64,000 nucleotides of DNA. It comes from Neoscytalidium dimidiatum (lineage: Eukaryota; Ascomycota; Dothideomycetes; Botryosphaeriales; Botryosphaeriaceae). Under the pieces are notes generated by a model. The model saw nothing but the letters and a program-made list of their open reading frames with translations. It had not been told where the DNA came from and did no database searches. Where the stretch lies: positions 2,852,001 to 2,916,000 of the forward strand of contig CM074699.1 of assembly GCA_037367355.1 (NCBI GenBank), read 5' to 3'. The translations under genes were made by a program, and so were the position numbers. Positions 24,692 to 35,271 of this stretch are shown here, one piece after another (positions within the stretch are counted from its first letter, which is position 1; every line of letters begins with the position of its first letter).

Positions 24692-26789
24692 ATGGCAAGC
24701 AGTGCAGTTCTCCAAGATGACGACGTTCCGGGTACTGAGTATCTGGTTGACGGTGGGTTCTACACACGTAATCTAGCACCTCGCAAGAGCTGACCGATCC
24801 TCTTAGTCGGACACAGCCTGAATGTTTCGCATGCGGGCTCTGGAAAGTCCGATGTCGTGTTGATTCCACAACCAACAATCTGTGGTGGAGACACTCTGGC
24901 AAGCCCTCCGACGCTGTTAAAGCTCTCTCCCTCTGTTCCTTAGCAACTCCCAATGCTTCCTTTATTATAGCTTTTCACTTCTGAAATCAAGAAGCACCGA
25001 GCTTCACTCTACAGTGCTGGCAAAGCTAATGCGCACTGAAAGACGTGGCCCCGATGGAAGAAACACTACCAACTCTTCCTCCTCGCATTCTATGCTTGCG
25101 CCTTCTCCTACGGCGAGAACACACTCGGCGGTATATCTCCCTTCTCATCTCTCCCCCTTTTGCCCAACTGACCCACTCTCTTATCAGCTGCCTGGACGAC
25201 CGTCAGCATCGACACGGGCGTTACCCTCACCAACATGAACGGCGGTAGCGCCCTCAACTACCTGCTCCTCGGCCTGGTCAACATCCTCTGGATTCCGACC
25301 GCTATGAAGTTTGGCCGCCGCCCCGTCCTCCTGCTCACAACGCTCATCTGCACGGGCGCAGCCATCTGGCTGGCGCGCTTCACAGGCACTGCGCAGTGGA
25401 TGCTGGCGATGGTGCTGAACGGTGTCGGTACTAGCGCATATCAGGCCGTTATCCAGCTCTGTGTCTTCGACATGTTTTTTGTACACGAGCGCGGACGTGG
25501 TCTGGCATTCTACCTCTTCGGCCAACAGTTGGGGTCGATCTTGGGGCTTATCACGGGAGGCAGTATTGCAGACGGGCCCGGGTGGCGGTGGAGTCAGTAT
25601 ATCGTTGCCATTATTGACGCTGGAGTCTTCCTGCTGCTGTTCGTCTCCTTTGAAGAGACGATGTTTCCACGTTACCTATTCAGGACGGGAAGTGCTGCTT
25701 ACGAGGCTTCGAGAATAGTGCGCGAGGGCTCGGCACGGAAGCTTGACGAGGACAGCGGTATTGCCAAACGCCTAGCACAGCACGCCGCCGTAGAAGCCGA
25801 AGCGAGAGAGGCATTCCCGGACATACCGAAGAGGACTGCCGTCCAGCGATTGAAGCTGTGGACGTATTACCCCCAAGACGCTACATTCTGGTGGCAGTAC
25901 TTCCGGCGGCCCTTCTTCCTCTTCGCCTTCCCGAACGTGGTAATCGTAAGTTACACTACCCTTCCGATCACGCAGCATCATCTGCTGACATTTCTCAGCC
26001 CGGCTTCATCTTCGCCTTCGGCTGCACCGCCGGCATCGTCTCCTTCAATACCAGTACGGCCTCCCCAGCCCTCTCCCTTCCCACATCAACCCCCCACTCA
26101 CACATCCCTCTCAGTCTCCGGAATCCTCACCGCACCCCCTTACGACTGGAGCACCACCTCCACCGGCCTGATATTCCTCGCCGCTCTCATTGGCAACATC
26201 ATCGGCTGGGCGACCGGCGGGCCCCTCTCCGACACGCTCGTATTGCACCTCGCCCGCCGCAACGGCGGCACCAAAGAGCCCGAAATGCGGCTCTGGAGCC
26301 TCTGCGCCAGCGCGATCTACGCCGCCGCCGGCTACTTCCTGTACGGCTGGGGCGCGCAGCGCCGCGAGCACTGGCTGTGCGTCGCGTTCGGCGTGGGGGC
26401 CATGATCGCGCAGCAGGTCAGCGCGTGCGCGGTCGCGACGGCGTACGCGATGGACTGTTTTCCGGGGGTGAGTTGCTGCAACTTCTTTGCTTTTTTTTTT
26501 CCTTCCTCTTTCGTTCTTTTGTCTTTTTGCTGATTCGATCGAAACTCAGATCTCCGGCGAGCTGGTCGTCGTGCTGGCGATCTGCTCGTCGTGTGTCAAT
26601 TTCGCGATTTCGTACTGCGTGCAGCCGTTCGTGCAGGCCGCCGGGTATGGCTGGACGTTTATGTTCTTTGGGCTTTGCGTCTTGGCGAGTATGGCGGCTG
26701 CGGTCCCGATGGCTTTCTACGGAAAGGGGTGGAGGAGGAAGTGTGCGGGGAGGTATCGGGCTTTTTTGAGGGAAAGAGGGGAGATTTAA
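24692..26789 (+). CDS. MFS transporter, HOL1/DHA1-like
   Basis: Seven exons join in frame to 548 residues: 24692-24752, 24807-24898, 25043-25130, 25188-25945, 25999-26053, 26115-26467, 26550-26789. The N-terminal soluble part contains DDDVPGTEYLVD and LNVSHAG, motifs common to fungal HOL1-type MFS carriers, then TWPRWKKHYQLFLLAFYAC starts helix 1. The MFS signature between helices 2 and 3 is visible as KFGRRPVLL. About twelve hydrophobic segments follow, with a central cytoplasmic loop rich in Arg and Glu (about 290-340). The protein is predicted to be a plasma-membrane proton-coupled exporter or importer of small organic molecules; substrate is unknown. The second intron appears to use a GC donor (see findings). 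No metabolic cluster is apparent next to it. Confidence 0.85.
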
Positions 26790-26993
26790 TGAGGGGGTAG
26801 AAGAGGATTATATATATATGTCCTATGACAGCCATGCGCACGTCAATAAAGCCTTGAACTAAAGGTGGTCTTGAGTCTATAGAAAGCAGGGGGTCACCTC
26901 AATGTGGGAGTTCAGATGTAATAATTGCATTGTAAGTCATATATCAAGCGCGTATGTCCAAGTTGGTGAGGTCTCAAATATACCTACTCAGCA

Positions 26994-29084
26994 TTAAGTG
27001 CTATATTGCCAATTTCGAGATTTCGGCTCTGGAATCCTTTTGTGATCTACCAAATTGCCATGTACGGTAGACCGAAGCCCTGATGACTTAGTGAATGAGG
27101 GAGGCATTGTCGGAAAGAATATACGTACGAAGAGGTAATGAACTCGTGCCTTGTTTTGTCGAATTCACGAATATCGATGATGAGCTTGAGCCAGTAAATA
27201 AGTTTGACGAATGGCACACAAAGAAGGGAAGGTTTCCATACCAAGTCGTTGCGATTCTCGTCAAGGCTGTCGACCATCACGACAATGTAGCCATCACCCT
27301 CCGGTGCATCATCTGAGCGGGTTGCAAATTCAGGCTCCTGAAAAAGGGAATTTCCCGGGTCTAGGATTTCCAGCTTCTGGGTCTTTATGTTGAAGCGCGC
27401 CGAGGCATTGAGGCCTTGATACAATGTAATGCCAGAGTCCCCTTGCTTGAACGCGGCAAGGAAGCAGATTTCAGCTATGCTGATGATTAGTACACCTGTT
27501 GCCCATTTGAATGAGGGAAAAGTACCTTTCTTTCCATGAGAGCGCTCGTCAGTGCGAGGGAATTTGTATGGAAGATTAACGAGAATTTTTGGTGGCAGGG
27601 ATGAGCCAAGTTGCGTATGTTATTTATCGAGCAAAAGACGTACCAGGGTCTTCTATATCAATAGATTCAGCATTGAGATTGATCTTCCACTTGACATGGG
27701 TCCACGATAAATTTGGGCTGCTGAGGTGGGGACCACCCGTGAACGCCGCAGGTTTCGTTATTACAAGACTGGCTATGTGACCTCTTCAAGAGGGCTTACG
27801 GAGGAACACAACTGCATTGCCATGGGCCCTAGTACAATCAAGAGAACTAAGAGAGCTTCAGCTCTCCACCTTCAGACAAAACCTACGAGTTTGTATTACT
27901 TACATGCATCCGTCTTCTCCCCAGGAACTTCCAGTGTGGATTTCATGCAGGTTTTCCATTTGAAAGTGCGGATTGGCTTAAGCGGATCATTCATAGGTAC
28001 GACTGTGAACCAAGCAGGGTACCGGCGGTCATAGAGCCTGTTATTCATCAGCCATACTTGTCTTCTTTGACCAGGGGTTAAACCCACATGTCTGCACGAC
28101 CCGGTGAGTAAATGTCAGTATGATCAATGATGAATAGCATTTGCACGAGAATAGCAAATCAATAAGACTGCCTGTGTCAGGGTCGACCTGAGCGTATTAG
28201 TCATATCCTTATCAAAGCTTGTGGTTGCGGAAAATACCTTGGGATGGGCTGTAACTGGCCTTTTCGCGGGTATCTTGCTAGGGAACGGTTCACGCCTAAT
28301 TTTTTCAAAGTATCTTGAGCGCGTTATTAACTAGTGAAAAGGCAGTATAATGAAAGGTAGCATACTTGGATCCATTTCATATGGTGCACCAACTTCGTGC
28401 ATCGCGAGCAACTTTCCATTGTGGATACTAACGACATTGGTATTCTCAGGGCTCTGCATTAAAACCTGCACGCGTGGATGATTCATGAATGGGGGGGAGA
28501 GCAAGCCAAAGAGAGAGTGTCTAGCTTTGTGCTCAGCTTAGAGCCGCTCCTCTGGATGTAGCGCTGCTTCCAAGAAACGAGTCCATCCTTCATCCGAAAG
28601 GCACTCACGTTGCCATCGGCATCAAAAGAAGTGGCTCTGCCTCCTCCCTGGAAGTAGTCTGGATCAGAGAAGGGATCTTACGACACGTTCGGGTTCATCG
28701 GCGTATAGCATGAAAAGCGTCAAATTACACTTAACCTCGTGAATGAAGCCGAAGTCCTCCTATCAGCAAAGAAATTAGCAAAGAATAGAAAGTCAACCGT
28801 CTGTTGTTTTTGACGTAGGAAATACAAAGATAGAATTAGGGTAAGATTAAAAACAAAACAAACTGGCTTACCTGGTAAAAAGTGCCTTCCAGCTCTTTGG
28901 GAATGTCGCCTTCGACAATAAGATCGTCGAGGTTCCCTTCTAAGCGGCAAAGTTTCGAGATGCGAGAGAAGTCTTTGTAGCTTCTTGTGAATGGCTCCAC
29001 CATCGTGAAAGAAGGTGAAAGGGGGTTATTCGAATTGTCCACGGGGGCTTGCTGTTTAAGCTCGGAACAGTCCTCGCGGCACAT
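26994..29084 (-). pseudogene. Carotenoid oxygenase (RPE65/CCD family), decayed
   Basis: Many segments of the family are recognisable in order: GDIPKELEGTFYQ; DPFSDPDYFQGGGRATSFD; FRMKDGLVSWKQRYIQ; NTNVVSIHNGKLLAMHEVG; TAHPK with an iron-ligand His; YDRRYPAWFTVVP; HTGSSWGEDGCM; QEPEFATR; and a C-terminal HGN with the last His, ending at a stop at 26994. The gene cannot be read through. An in-frame TAA interrupts NVS-DPFS (28678-28680), a frame change precedes HTGSS (about 27935), another precedes the C-terminal HGN, and the stretch with the second iron His (normally HDF) is missing after TAHPK. Several introns keep good borders. Intact relatives cleave double bonds of stilbenes or carotenoids using non-heme iron held by four His. 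Confidence 0.75.
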
Positions 29085-29222
29085 AGGGCGGATGCGCCGA
29101 CAGCTTAAATGCTTCAGCGGGATAATGAACCGTCAAATCTCATTAACCTAAAACGTCTGGCTTCTAACGTAAACTAGGATCCCATTTGAAACTCCCCAAG
29201 TACTATAGACTCTCTATTTGTA
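29085..29222. other. Short spacer between divergent oxygenase pseudogenes
   Basis: Only about 140 bp separate the two carotenoid oxygenase remnants. The plus-strand member lacks the family's N-terminal ~130 residues, so its original start and promoter may be lost. Confidence 0.4.
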
Positions 29223-30544
29223 ATGCTAGGGCCTGGCAGTGATAGTAACGCGCATGTGGGGCGGCGCGGGTACATGGATCCGCGGGTTGCGGAAGCATCA
29301 ACCCGCGACACCGTTCGCGGCATCATCCGCACCGCTTCCAACACCAACATCATCTTCTGGCGCGGCGTGCTCCTCACCTTGAAGAAAGACGGACTGCCCT
29401 ACGCTCTGCAACCCACCAGGCTCGAAATCATCGGCCGCTACGACTTCGACGGCCAAGTGCTCACGCCCACCTTCACCGCGCACCCGAAAGTCGACCCCTC
29501 CACAGGTGAGCTCATCTGCTTCGCGTACGAAGCCGGCGGCGACGGAAACGACGCCTCGCGCGACATCGCATCTGGACGATCGCGCCCGACGGCACGAAGA
29601 CGCACGAAGCGTGGTACGAAGCCCCCTTCTGCGGCATGATCCACGACCTCGCGTTCACGCGCAACTGGGTCGTCCTGCCGCTGACGCCGCTCAAGGCCAG
29701 CCTCGCGCGGGTCCGCGCCGGCGGCAACCACTAGGCCTGGGGCCCGGCCGAGGACCAGCTCTACGGCACCTTTCCGCGGCGACCGGGCGGGAAGGCGGGT
29801 CGCGCGCGCAACGGGTTCCACGGGCACGTCGCGAACGCGTACGAGGACGAGGACGGCAGGATCGCGGTCGACATCACCGTCGCGGATGGGAACGTCTTCT
29901 TCTTCTTCCCGCCCGACGGCGACCGGCCCGCCGGCGGCGTTGCTCGGCGCAAGAAGCTCTCCTCGCCGATGACGCGGTGGGTCTTCGACCCGGCGGCGCT
30001 GCGCGATGGTGATCGCGTCGAGCCGGCGCGCGAGCTCGACTTCTCGTGTGTGTTCACCCGCGTCGATGAGAGGTTTTTGGGGAGGTGCTACAAGCATTGG
30101 TGGACGCTGCAGGTCGACCCGGCCCGGCCGTACGATGCTGCTCGCTGCGGCAGCCCCGGTGGTGGATTGTTCAACGTGCTCACGCACTGTAGTTGGGAAG
30201 CTCCGGGTGGGCGTGATGAGTGGTGGGCTGGACCATGTGCCACATTCCAGGAGCCAGTATTCATCCCTGAATCTGGAGACGCGCCGGAGGGATGTGGGTG
30301 GTTGCTCTGTTCGGAGAATCGATTGGATGAGTTGAGGAACTACATTGTTATCTTCGATGCGCTGCAACTACGAAATGGCCCGATCGCGGTGGTGAAGCTG
30401 CCACTGAAGTTCAAGCTTGGTTTTCACGGCAACTGGGTGGACCATGCTGATATCGAAGCTTTTCAGAAGCTGCGGAAGGAAGGTGGAGAGCTGGGGCCTG
30501 TTCGGCCGGCAACTGATCCTTTGCCATGGCAGGTTAAGAAGTAG
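29223..30544 (+). pseudogene. Second carotenoid oxygenase (lignostilbene dioxygenase type), broken
   Basis: Almost three quarters of the family is present on the plus strand: [28 protein letters not shown] (first iron His), MIHDLAF (second), FHGHVANAYEDEDG (third), QEPVFIPESGDAPEG, and the C-terminal LGFHGNWVDH (fourth). All four His survive. Three defects are seen. The N-terminal ~130 residues are absent. A net one-base loss near 29566-29572 shifts the frame between SRDIA and WTIAPDG. An in-frame TAG at 29732-29734 replaces the Trp expected in GGNHWAW. The sequence is much more GC-rich than its divergent partner and less eroded, which suggests later inactivation. The stop fits a TGG-to-TAG change. 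Confidence 0.8.
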
Positions 30545-30969
30545 CAAAATCAGGGAGGGAGTGTAATATGATAGAGTGTTATCTCAGGCTCGGTAAGGTA
30601 GCGAAAGCGACAGCAATTTGCTTCGTGCTTATATAGTATACAACGTCGAATACTGTGAGGTCTTCGGCATAAATGATATTCATAGCTCTCGCGCAAGCTT
30701 GAATTCATGCCGAGATCAAGCCTAAATTGCCTTTCGGCGTGTCCACCTCTGCGTGTGTTTTCATGTAGTATTGAGAGACAGATTCGTCAGCAAGAAAAGC
30801 AACAGAATAGCGAAACAAAGTCAATTGATCATCATGAAAACTGATTAACAAACCCCCCAATAACTTGTTCACTTCTGATGCGAAACTTCCTGAGCGCATA
30901 ACTGAATCTGCAACAGATCAAGACGGAAGAATACCTTCTGTTCTAAGAAACCTGAGCTTATCTTGTAGC
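30545..30969. other. Intergenic, converging 3' ends
   Basis: Lies between the end of the plus-strand oxygenase remnant and the stop of the first SnoaL-like gene. No gene is recognised. Confidence 0.45.
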
Positions 30970-31465
30970 CTACGAAGGTCCGAAAACCTCCGCTTCTCCA
31001 ATTCGTGCTACTTGCATTCCTGTAACTCGGGCTTCTCCGTTGAGATTGTAAAAGATGATATATTGTCTGCGGTAACCTCCGCCCTTCAGCACTGGGGAAC
31101 CCCAGCTCATAAAACCCTACTCATGTCACTCATCAGCCTTCCAAAGCATCTGCCGGGTAATGCACTTTCACATGAGCACTCACTTCATTGAGATCAACGA
31201 GAGCAGTAAATGTAGCGGTACACTTGACCGCACAGCCACTGTTATCCAAGACAATGTGCTGAACACTGATGCGCTCGCTCACTGTCTGTCTCGTTTTCTT
31301 GAAGAATTCAACAATCTTCTCTCGGCCTTCGATAGAGATGCTCTCATTCAGGTGCATGCGGACATCCGAAGTATAAAAAGTAGGGAAGCTATTAAAGTCA
31401 TTGGCGCTGAATGCTGAAAGGTAACGTAGCACGTCGTCCTTGGTATGAAAGGCTGCACTCGGCAT
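30970..31465 (-). CDS. SnoaL-like (NTF2-fold) small protein, copy 1
   Basis: Two exons, 31465-31184 and 31116-30970, give 142 residues. The 67-nt intron has a perfect GTGAGT donor and a GAGTAG acceptor. The N-terminal part (VLRYLSAFSANDFNSFPTFY, then REKIVEFFKK) is the helix pair that opens the SnoaL cone; the second exon supplies the closing strand YRRQYIIFYNLNGEARVTGM. Family members are small enzymes or binding proteins of polyketide and aromatic metabolism such as cyclases, isomerases and hydroxylases. No substrate can be assigned. The gene is in the same direction as copy 2 and sits next to two broken carotenoid oxygenases and a broken regulator, which suggests one former accessory cluster. 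Confidence 0.7.
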
Positions 31466-31950
31466 TGCTGCTTTTTGTAGGGTTTGTCGAAGGCGGCTAG
31501 GTATTCAAGCAATAACCAAGGCTTCTTGAGCGGATTCAAGATGTGATCAGCAATATACTGTGCTCTATTCGAATTTGTAGGCTAAACTTAAGGCTTACAG
31601 CATTGTCGGAACTATGTTGCCGCCATCTGAGCGTCAGGCTCCCGGGGACTGACCCCGCGCTCCGGGCGCGGCCGTTCCATGCTTTCTGCTCACATTTCCG
31701 CTAACGAGATCGGGTACTTCAACTTACATGATACACTTAGTAAAATGAGTGACATTGCAAATTTACCAAAGTGGATAAGCAATATCCGACCATGTCGTCC
31801 TCCATGTTGAAGCCGTGAATAGCGGCTAACACGTCTATGTCATCCACACTATACGTTCTGGTCGGAATTAATCCACGGTATCATCTAAAGAAATTGATGC
31901 AGCACGGTACGGTCGATACGAATTTGAATCCATATCGAAAGTGTCCAGAA
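31466..31950. other. Spacer between tandem SnoaL-like genes
   Basis: Promoter region of copy 1 and 3' region of copy 2. No gene recognised; a short GC-rich island lies near 31640-31675. Confidence 0.4.
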
Positions 31951-32459
31951 CTACTTCTTCTCAGCTGGTGCGGCCTCGAGCAAAAATGAGTCAGTCGTCA
32001 ACTCCTTGATATGGCCTTCATCGTCCAGAAAATACCACGCTGTCATAAGTACTAGCGGACCTTCCCCTGGATACACAGGGCCCCACTTCCCCGCCAGATT
32101 GTCGGTGCGGAAGTCTCCGCGACCGCGAAACTTTGTCTCAGAGCGTACTACGAGACAGCCCCGTTCCTGATCGAACGCCACCCTGCCAGGATTCAGACTT
32201 TCCGTCACTTGCTCGCGTGCTTTCTTGGCAAATTCCAGATAACCATTCAATGTTTTCTCCTTCAAAGCCCAGATGTTCATCTATCAGACAACTCGTCAAT
32301 TGGCCACTTTAGAAATTAGCTCCCAGCTGAACTCACGAAGACATCTTTGGCATAGTAAGCGCAATAGCCAGGATGGTCTTCTGCATTGAAAGCGGCAACG
32401 TAGTCGTCGTAATCAGCGAGAGTCCGCAGCGATTTGGTGGCTAGGGGAAGACTCGTCAT
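31951..32459 (-). CDS. SnoaL-like (NTF2-fold) small protein, copy 2
   Basis: Two exons, 32459-32337 and 32280-31951, separated by a 56-nt intron with GTGAGT donor, give 150 residues. The first exon has the opening helix (LADYDDYVAAFNAEDHPGYC); the second has the helix LNGYLEFAKKAREQVTESL, the central strand CLVVRSETKFRG and the closing strand LVLMTAWYFLDDEGHIKEL. The layout is that of SnoaL-like proteins. It is a distant paralog of copy 1 at the same locus, but its intron lies about 50 residues earlier, so the duplication is not recent. The acidic/basic tail ends AAPAEKK. Function is not known beyond the fold; a role with the neighbouring oxygenases is inference from position. Confidence 0.7.
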
Positions 32460-33044
32460 CGTAACGATTCATAGAATTGAATGCTCTATTCCAGATGTCG
32501 AGACTCGAGCATTCATTTGCCTTGAAATATCTTCTAGTGTGGTGAGGTGGCAAAGATAAAGTTATGCGGGGTGACGTCTCCGGGTTCATAGTGCCGCGCC
32601 GGGCGGCGCGAGCGTACGTTGCCACTGTTATGAGGGGCGTAAGAGATACCGGTCTCTTTACCCTTATTCAGAAGCAGAGAGCAGCTACTTGGTATGTTAG
32701 GGAGTGCTTTTCTATACATCTCGAATAACGTTTTAACGGCGCGAATTTCTAATAATGTGACACTAGTGCGGCCAATTGTCATCCCCGAAGGAAGACACAA
32801 CGTTTCCAGTCGATCAAATTAGAAAGCTGTTGCCCCTCGAAACACTTACGCGGAAGCAATATAATCCGGGTTTCAACCTTGATTCCGAACTCGTGTGCGG
32901 TGTAGGCTTCCCCGCAACGCGATGGGATGCGTAACCCCACATTTCGCTTCTACCGCATTCGTACCCCGACCGGCTACGTCCTGGTCCACAGATTACCGAC
33001 CCAGTATTGTGCCCATGAGAGGCTTAGGAGTTCAGAGATTGCAA
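32460..33044. promoter_or_regulatory. Divergent spacer, SnoaL copy 2 / Zn2Cys6 regulator
   Basis: The two genes diverge, so both promoters are expected within these 585 bp. No clear TATA box or repeat operator was recognised. Confidence 0.35.
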
Positions 33045-34057
33045 ATGTCGCCCAAACGCACAAAAAGGGCGCCCATCAGCTGCGACCGCTGTCAGAAACG
33101 AAAAATCAAATGCCAGGATCCTATTCCCGGTCCGTGCCGGGCTTGCGGCCGCGGCAGACACACCTGCAAGATCTCCCGGGAATGCAGGTCACGCCCCTTC
33201 TATCAAGTATCACAAGAGTAGTTCGATCTCGTGGTTGATCTTATCAAAGAATTCGAGCTAGATTTGAGGCTGGATCTTCCGTCACTCCGCGCTAGGCAGC
33301 AGACGCGGAGAGGCCAGAACTTTCAAAGCTCGAGCTCGCGAAGATGTGCAGAATGCTCCAGGAGTATGCCTACCCCGCCACAGGACATAATCGAACGGGC
33401 CGAGGGCGAAGAAGCGAGTCCGCCAAATATCGATGTATCCCCGGAGATGGAGGCTTTGGATGGGGAGTCCGTGAGTGTGCTGATTGACACCGCGGGTTCA
33501 CGTAGTAAGTAATCATTTTGGTTGGATATGCTTTCGACTCATCTGATTCGCGCAGAATTCATTGGAACAAGAGGCGAAGCAAGTTTCAACATGGCAGTTA
33601 TTACTTCCTTGTCTCCGGAGCACTCTAGCAGCAACGAATTCTTTCTCAAACCGGTGACACCATCAAGAAGCTCAAAGTCTCACTCACGTAACAGTCAGGG
33701 GTGGAGGGCGAGGGCGACGAGGACGGCCGCGGCGGCGAGCAGCGGTTGGGCGGCGCGGATCGTGGGTGGTGCGCCGAGGCGCAGCGGTCGGGCGGGTTGC
33801 CGGGCGTTTGGGAGGCGGAGTTGGGTGAGGCGTCATTTTTGAGGTATGTGCACGAGGCGCTTTTGGCGTCCTCTTTTTTTTCCTTTCTATTTTTTTTTCC
33901 CCCGAGATTGTGGACTTGGCTGACTTTATGTAGCAGTGGCGTTAAGAGCGAGCTCTCACCGCTTGGGGACGATATGTATGCGTGGGATGCGCCGGGGTCG
34001 TGGGACGTACCTGGTTTGACCTCTGATCTACCATGGGAGGAGACAAGTGCGTCGTGA
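33045..34057 (+). pseudogene. Zn2Cys6 (GAL4-type) transcription factor, broken
   Basis: The start codon at 33045 opens MSPKRTKRAPISCDRC, and the six zinc cysteines follow with normal spacing (CDRCQKRKIKC, then CRACGRGRHTC). After RPFYQVSQE an in-frame TAG at 33219-33221 occurs; the same frame then continues FDLVVDLIKEFELDL up to a plausible GTAAGT donor near 33507 and a second exon (FIGTRGEASFNMAV). The relatives normally have Gln, Arg or a similar residue at the stop, so a CAG-to-TAG change is likely. Further down a frame with ELGEASFLRYVHEALL and LGDDMYAWDAPGSWD may be more of the same gene. No middle-homology (Fungal_trans) region is seen. If only the first exon is made, the product is a 58-residue DNA-binding domain. 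Confidence 0.65.
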
Positions 34058-35271
34058 CTTGTATCAAACGCGGGTGTGGACGCTCGCACCATTCACAGAA
34101 TCAGGGATGCATGTTGGTAGATGGCGTCTTTATAATATTGTTTTCTTTTATATTTGGCGCAGCATTCGGCTTATCGGCCCTTGGCGTCGTAATTGCAAGA
34201 GCAACGTACGTTGTCTGTAGTGCCGTAATTACGATACGGGTAGCGTCTGGCAACGCTCTGGAAGCCTAACAATCTTGAACCAGCTCAATAACACATCACT
34301 TCAATAAGAAATAAGAAATTTTTACACAGTAGCTTAGGCGATCTATGTATACATGCCGGATAGCCCCTTTAACATTTATGATGGTGCAAGTCGCGTCTGA
34401 GCCTTTTTACCAGAAGCTTTCGTACGCGCCAACAGCTGGACTTGCTCTGCGTTGCGTAAAGAAACTCTACTTTGCTCTGTATGATTGAGCGGAATATTAA
34501 ATTATAGAAGGTCTAAGTTACTTAGGGTATGCAGAATACAGAGCGGAGAAAGCTGTGAGCGCGCTAGCTCCGAGACCGTCTTCCGATCCACCTTTCCCCT
34601 CAGTATATATACAATAAGTCCTGAGTATAAGGGAAAAGAAGCATGTAGCCCCATTTGGGACGATTTGTTTATTATCGCAATTTCATATTCTCAAACCGCC
34701 TAGGCACTGTCTAAGTATGGTCAGTGCTTTTTGCTACAAATAATTGGCTTCTTACGCTCCTGCGCACCGGCGCTCACACGCATACTTTGTTGAGGTATTT
34801 GGGAAAACAGTAAACCGAATGTACCACTCTGGAAATTGTCCATTTCAAAATAGTAAATTGACTATCAATTAGCCCAGATTTGCGCAGACGTCAAACTGAG
34901 TACGGTCCCCGAATTTTGTCGGCCGAAACTAAGAGCGCCTGCCCAGAGCGCAAAACCGTGGAATTTCGGGAAGGACGAAATCCTCTGACTGTGTACCCTA
35001 TACACTACTCTCCTGATCTCCAAGTAGTGTGTCTCGGCTCTACGTCAGTGTTTTACTTGTCTTGGAAGTAGCATGTCGTTCATGTCAACGATAACAACGG
35101 CACACGGTGACGGAATGCAGCATTCGGATGCATCCTATCCGCTCCGAATGAGAAATATACAAAGATGCATAAATAAGCAGTGAAGTGCTCGTCTACTTAG
35201 ATGTCTATGTGTAGCAACACATCAGAAGCAAACTACAGCCAATCCCATCCTATCCATTTCAACGGTCCAAA
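34058..35271. other. Gene-free stretch before the secreted peptide gene
   Basis: AT-rich spacer with no supported gene. A hydrophobic frame near 34111-34266 has no start or family support. The right end holds the promoter of the small secreted protein. Confidence 0.4.
35168..35176 (+). promoter_or_regulatory. TATA-like box of the small secreted protein gene
   Basis: CATAAATAA about 100 nt upstream of the ATG at 35272, a typical distance for a fungal TATA element. Confidence 0.35.
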
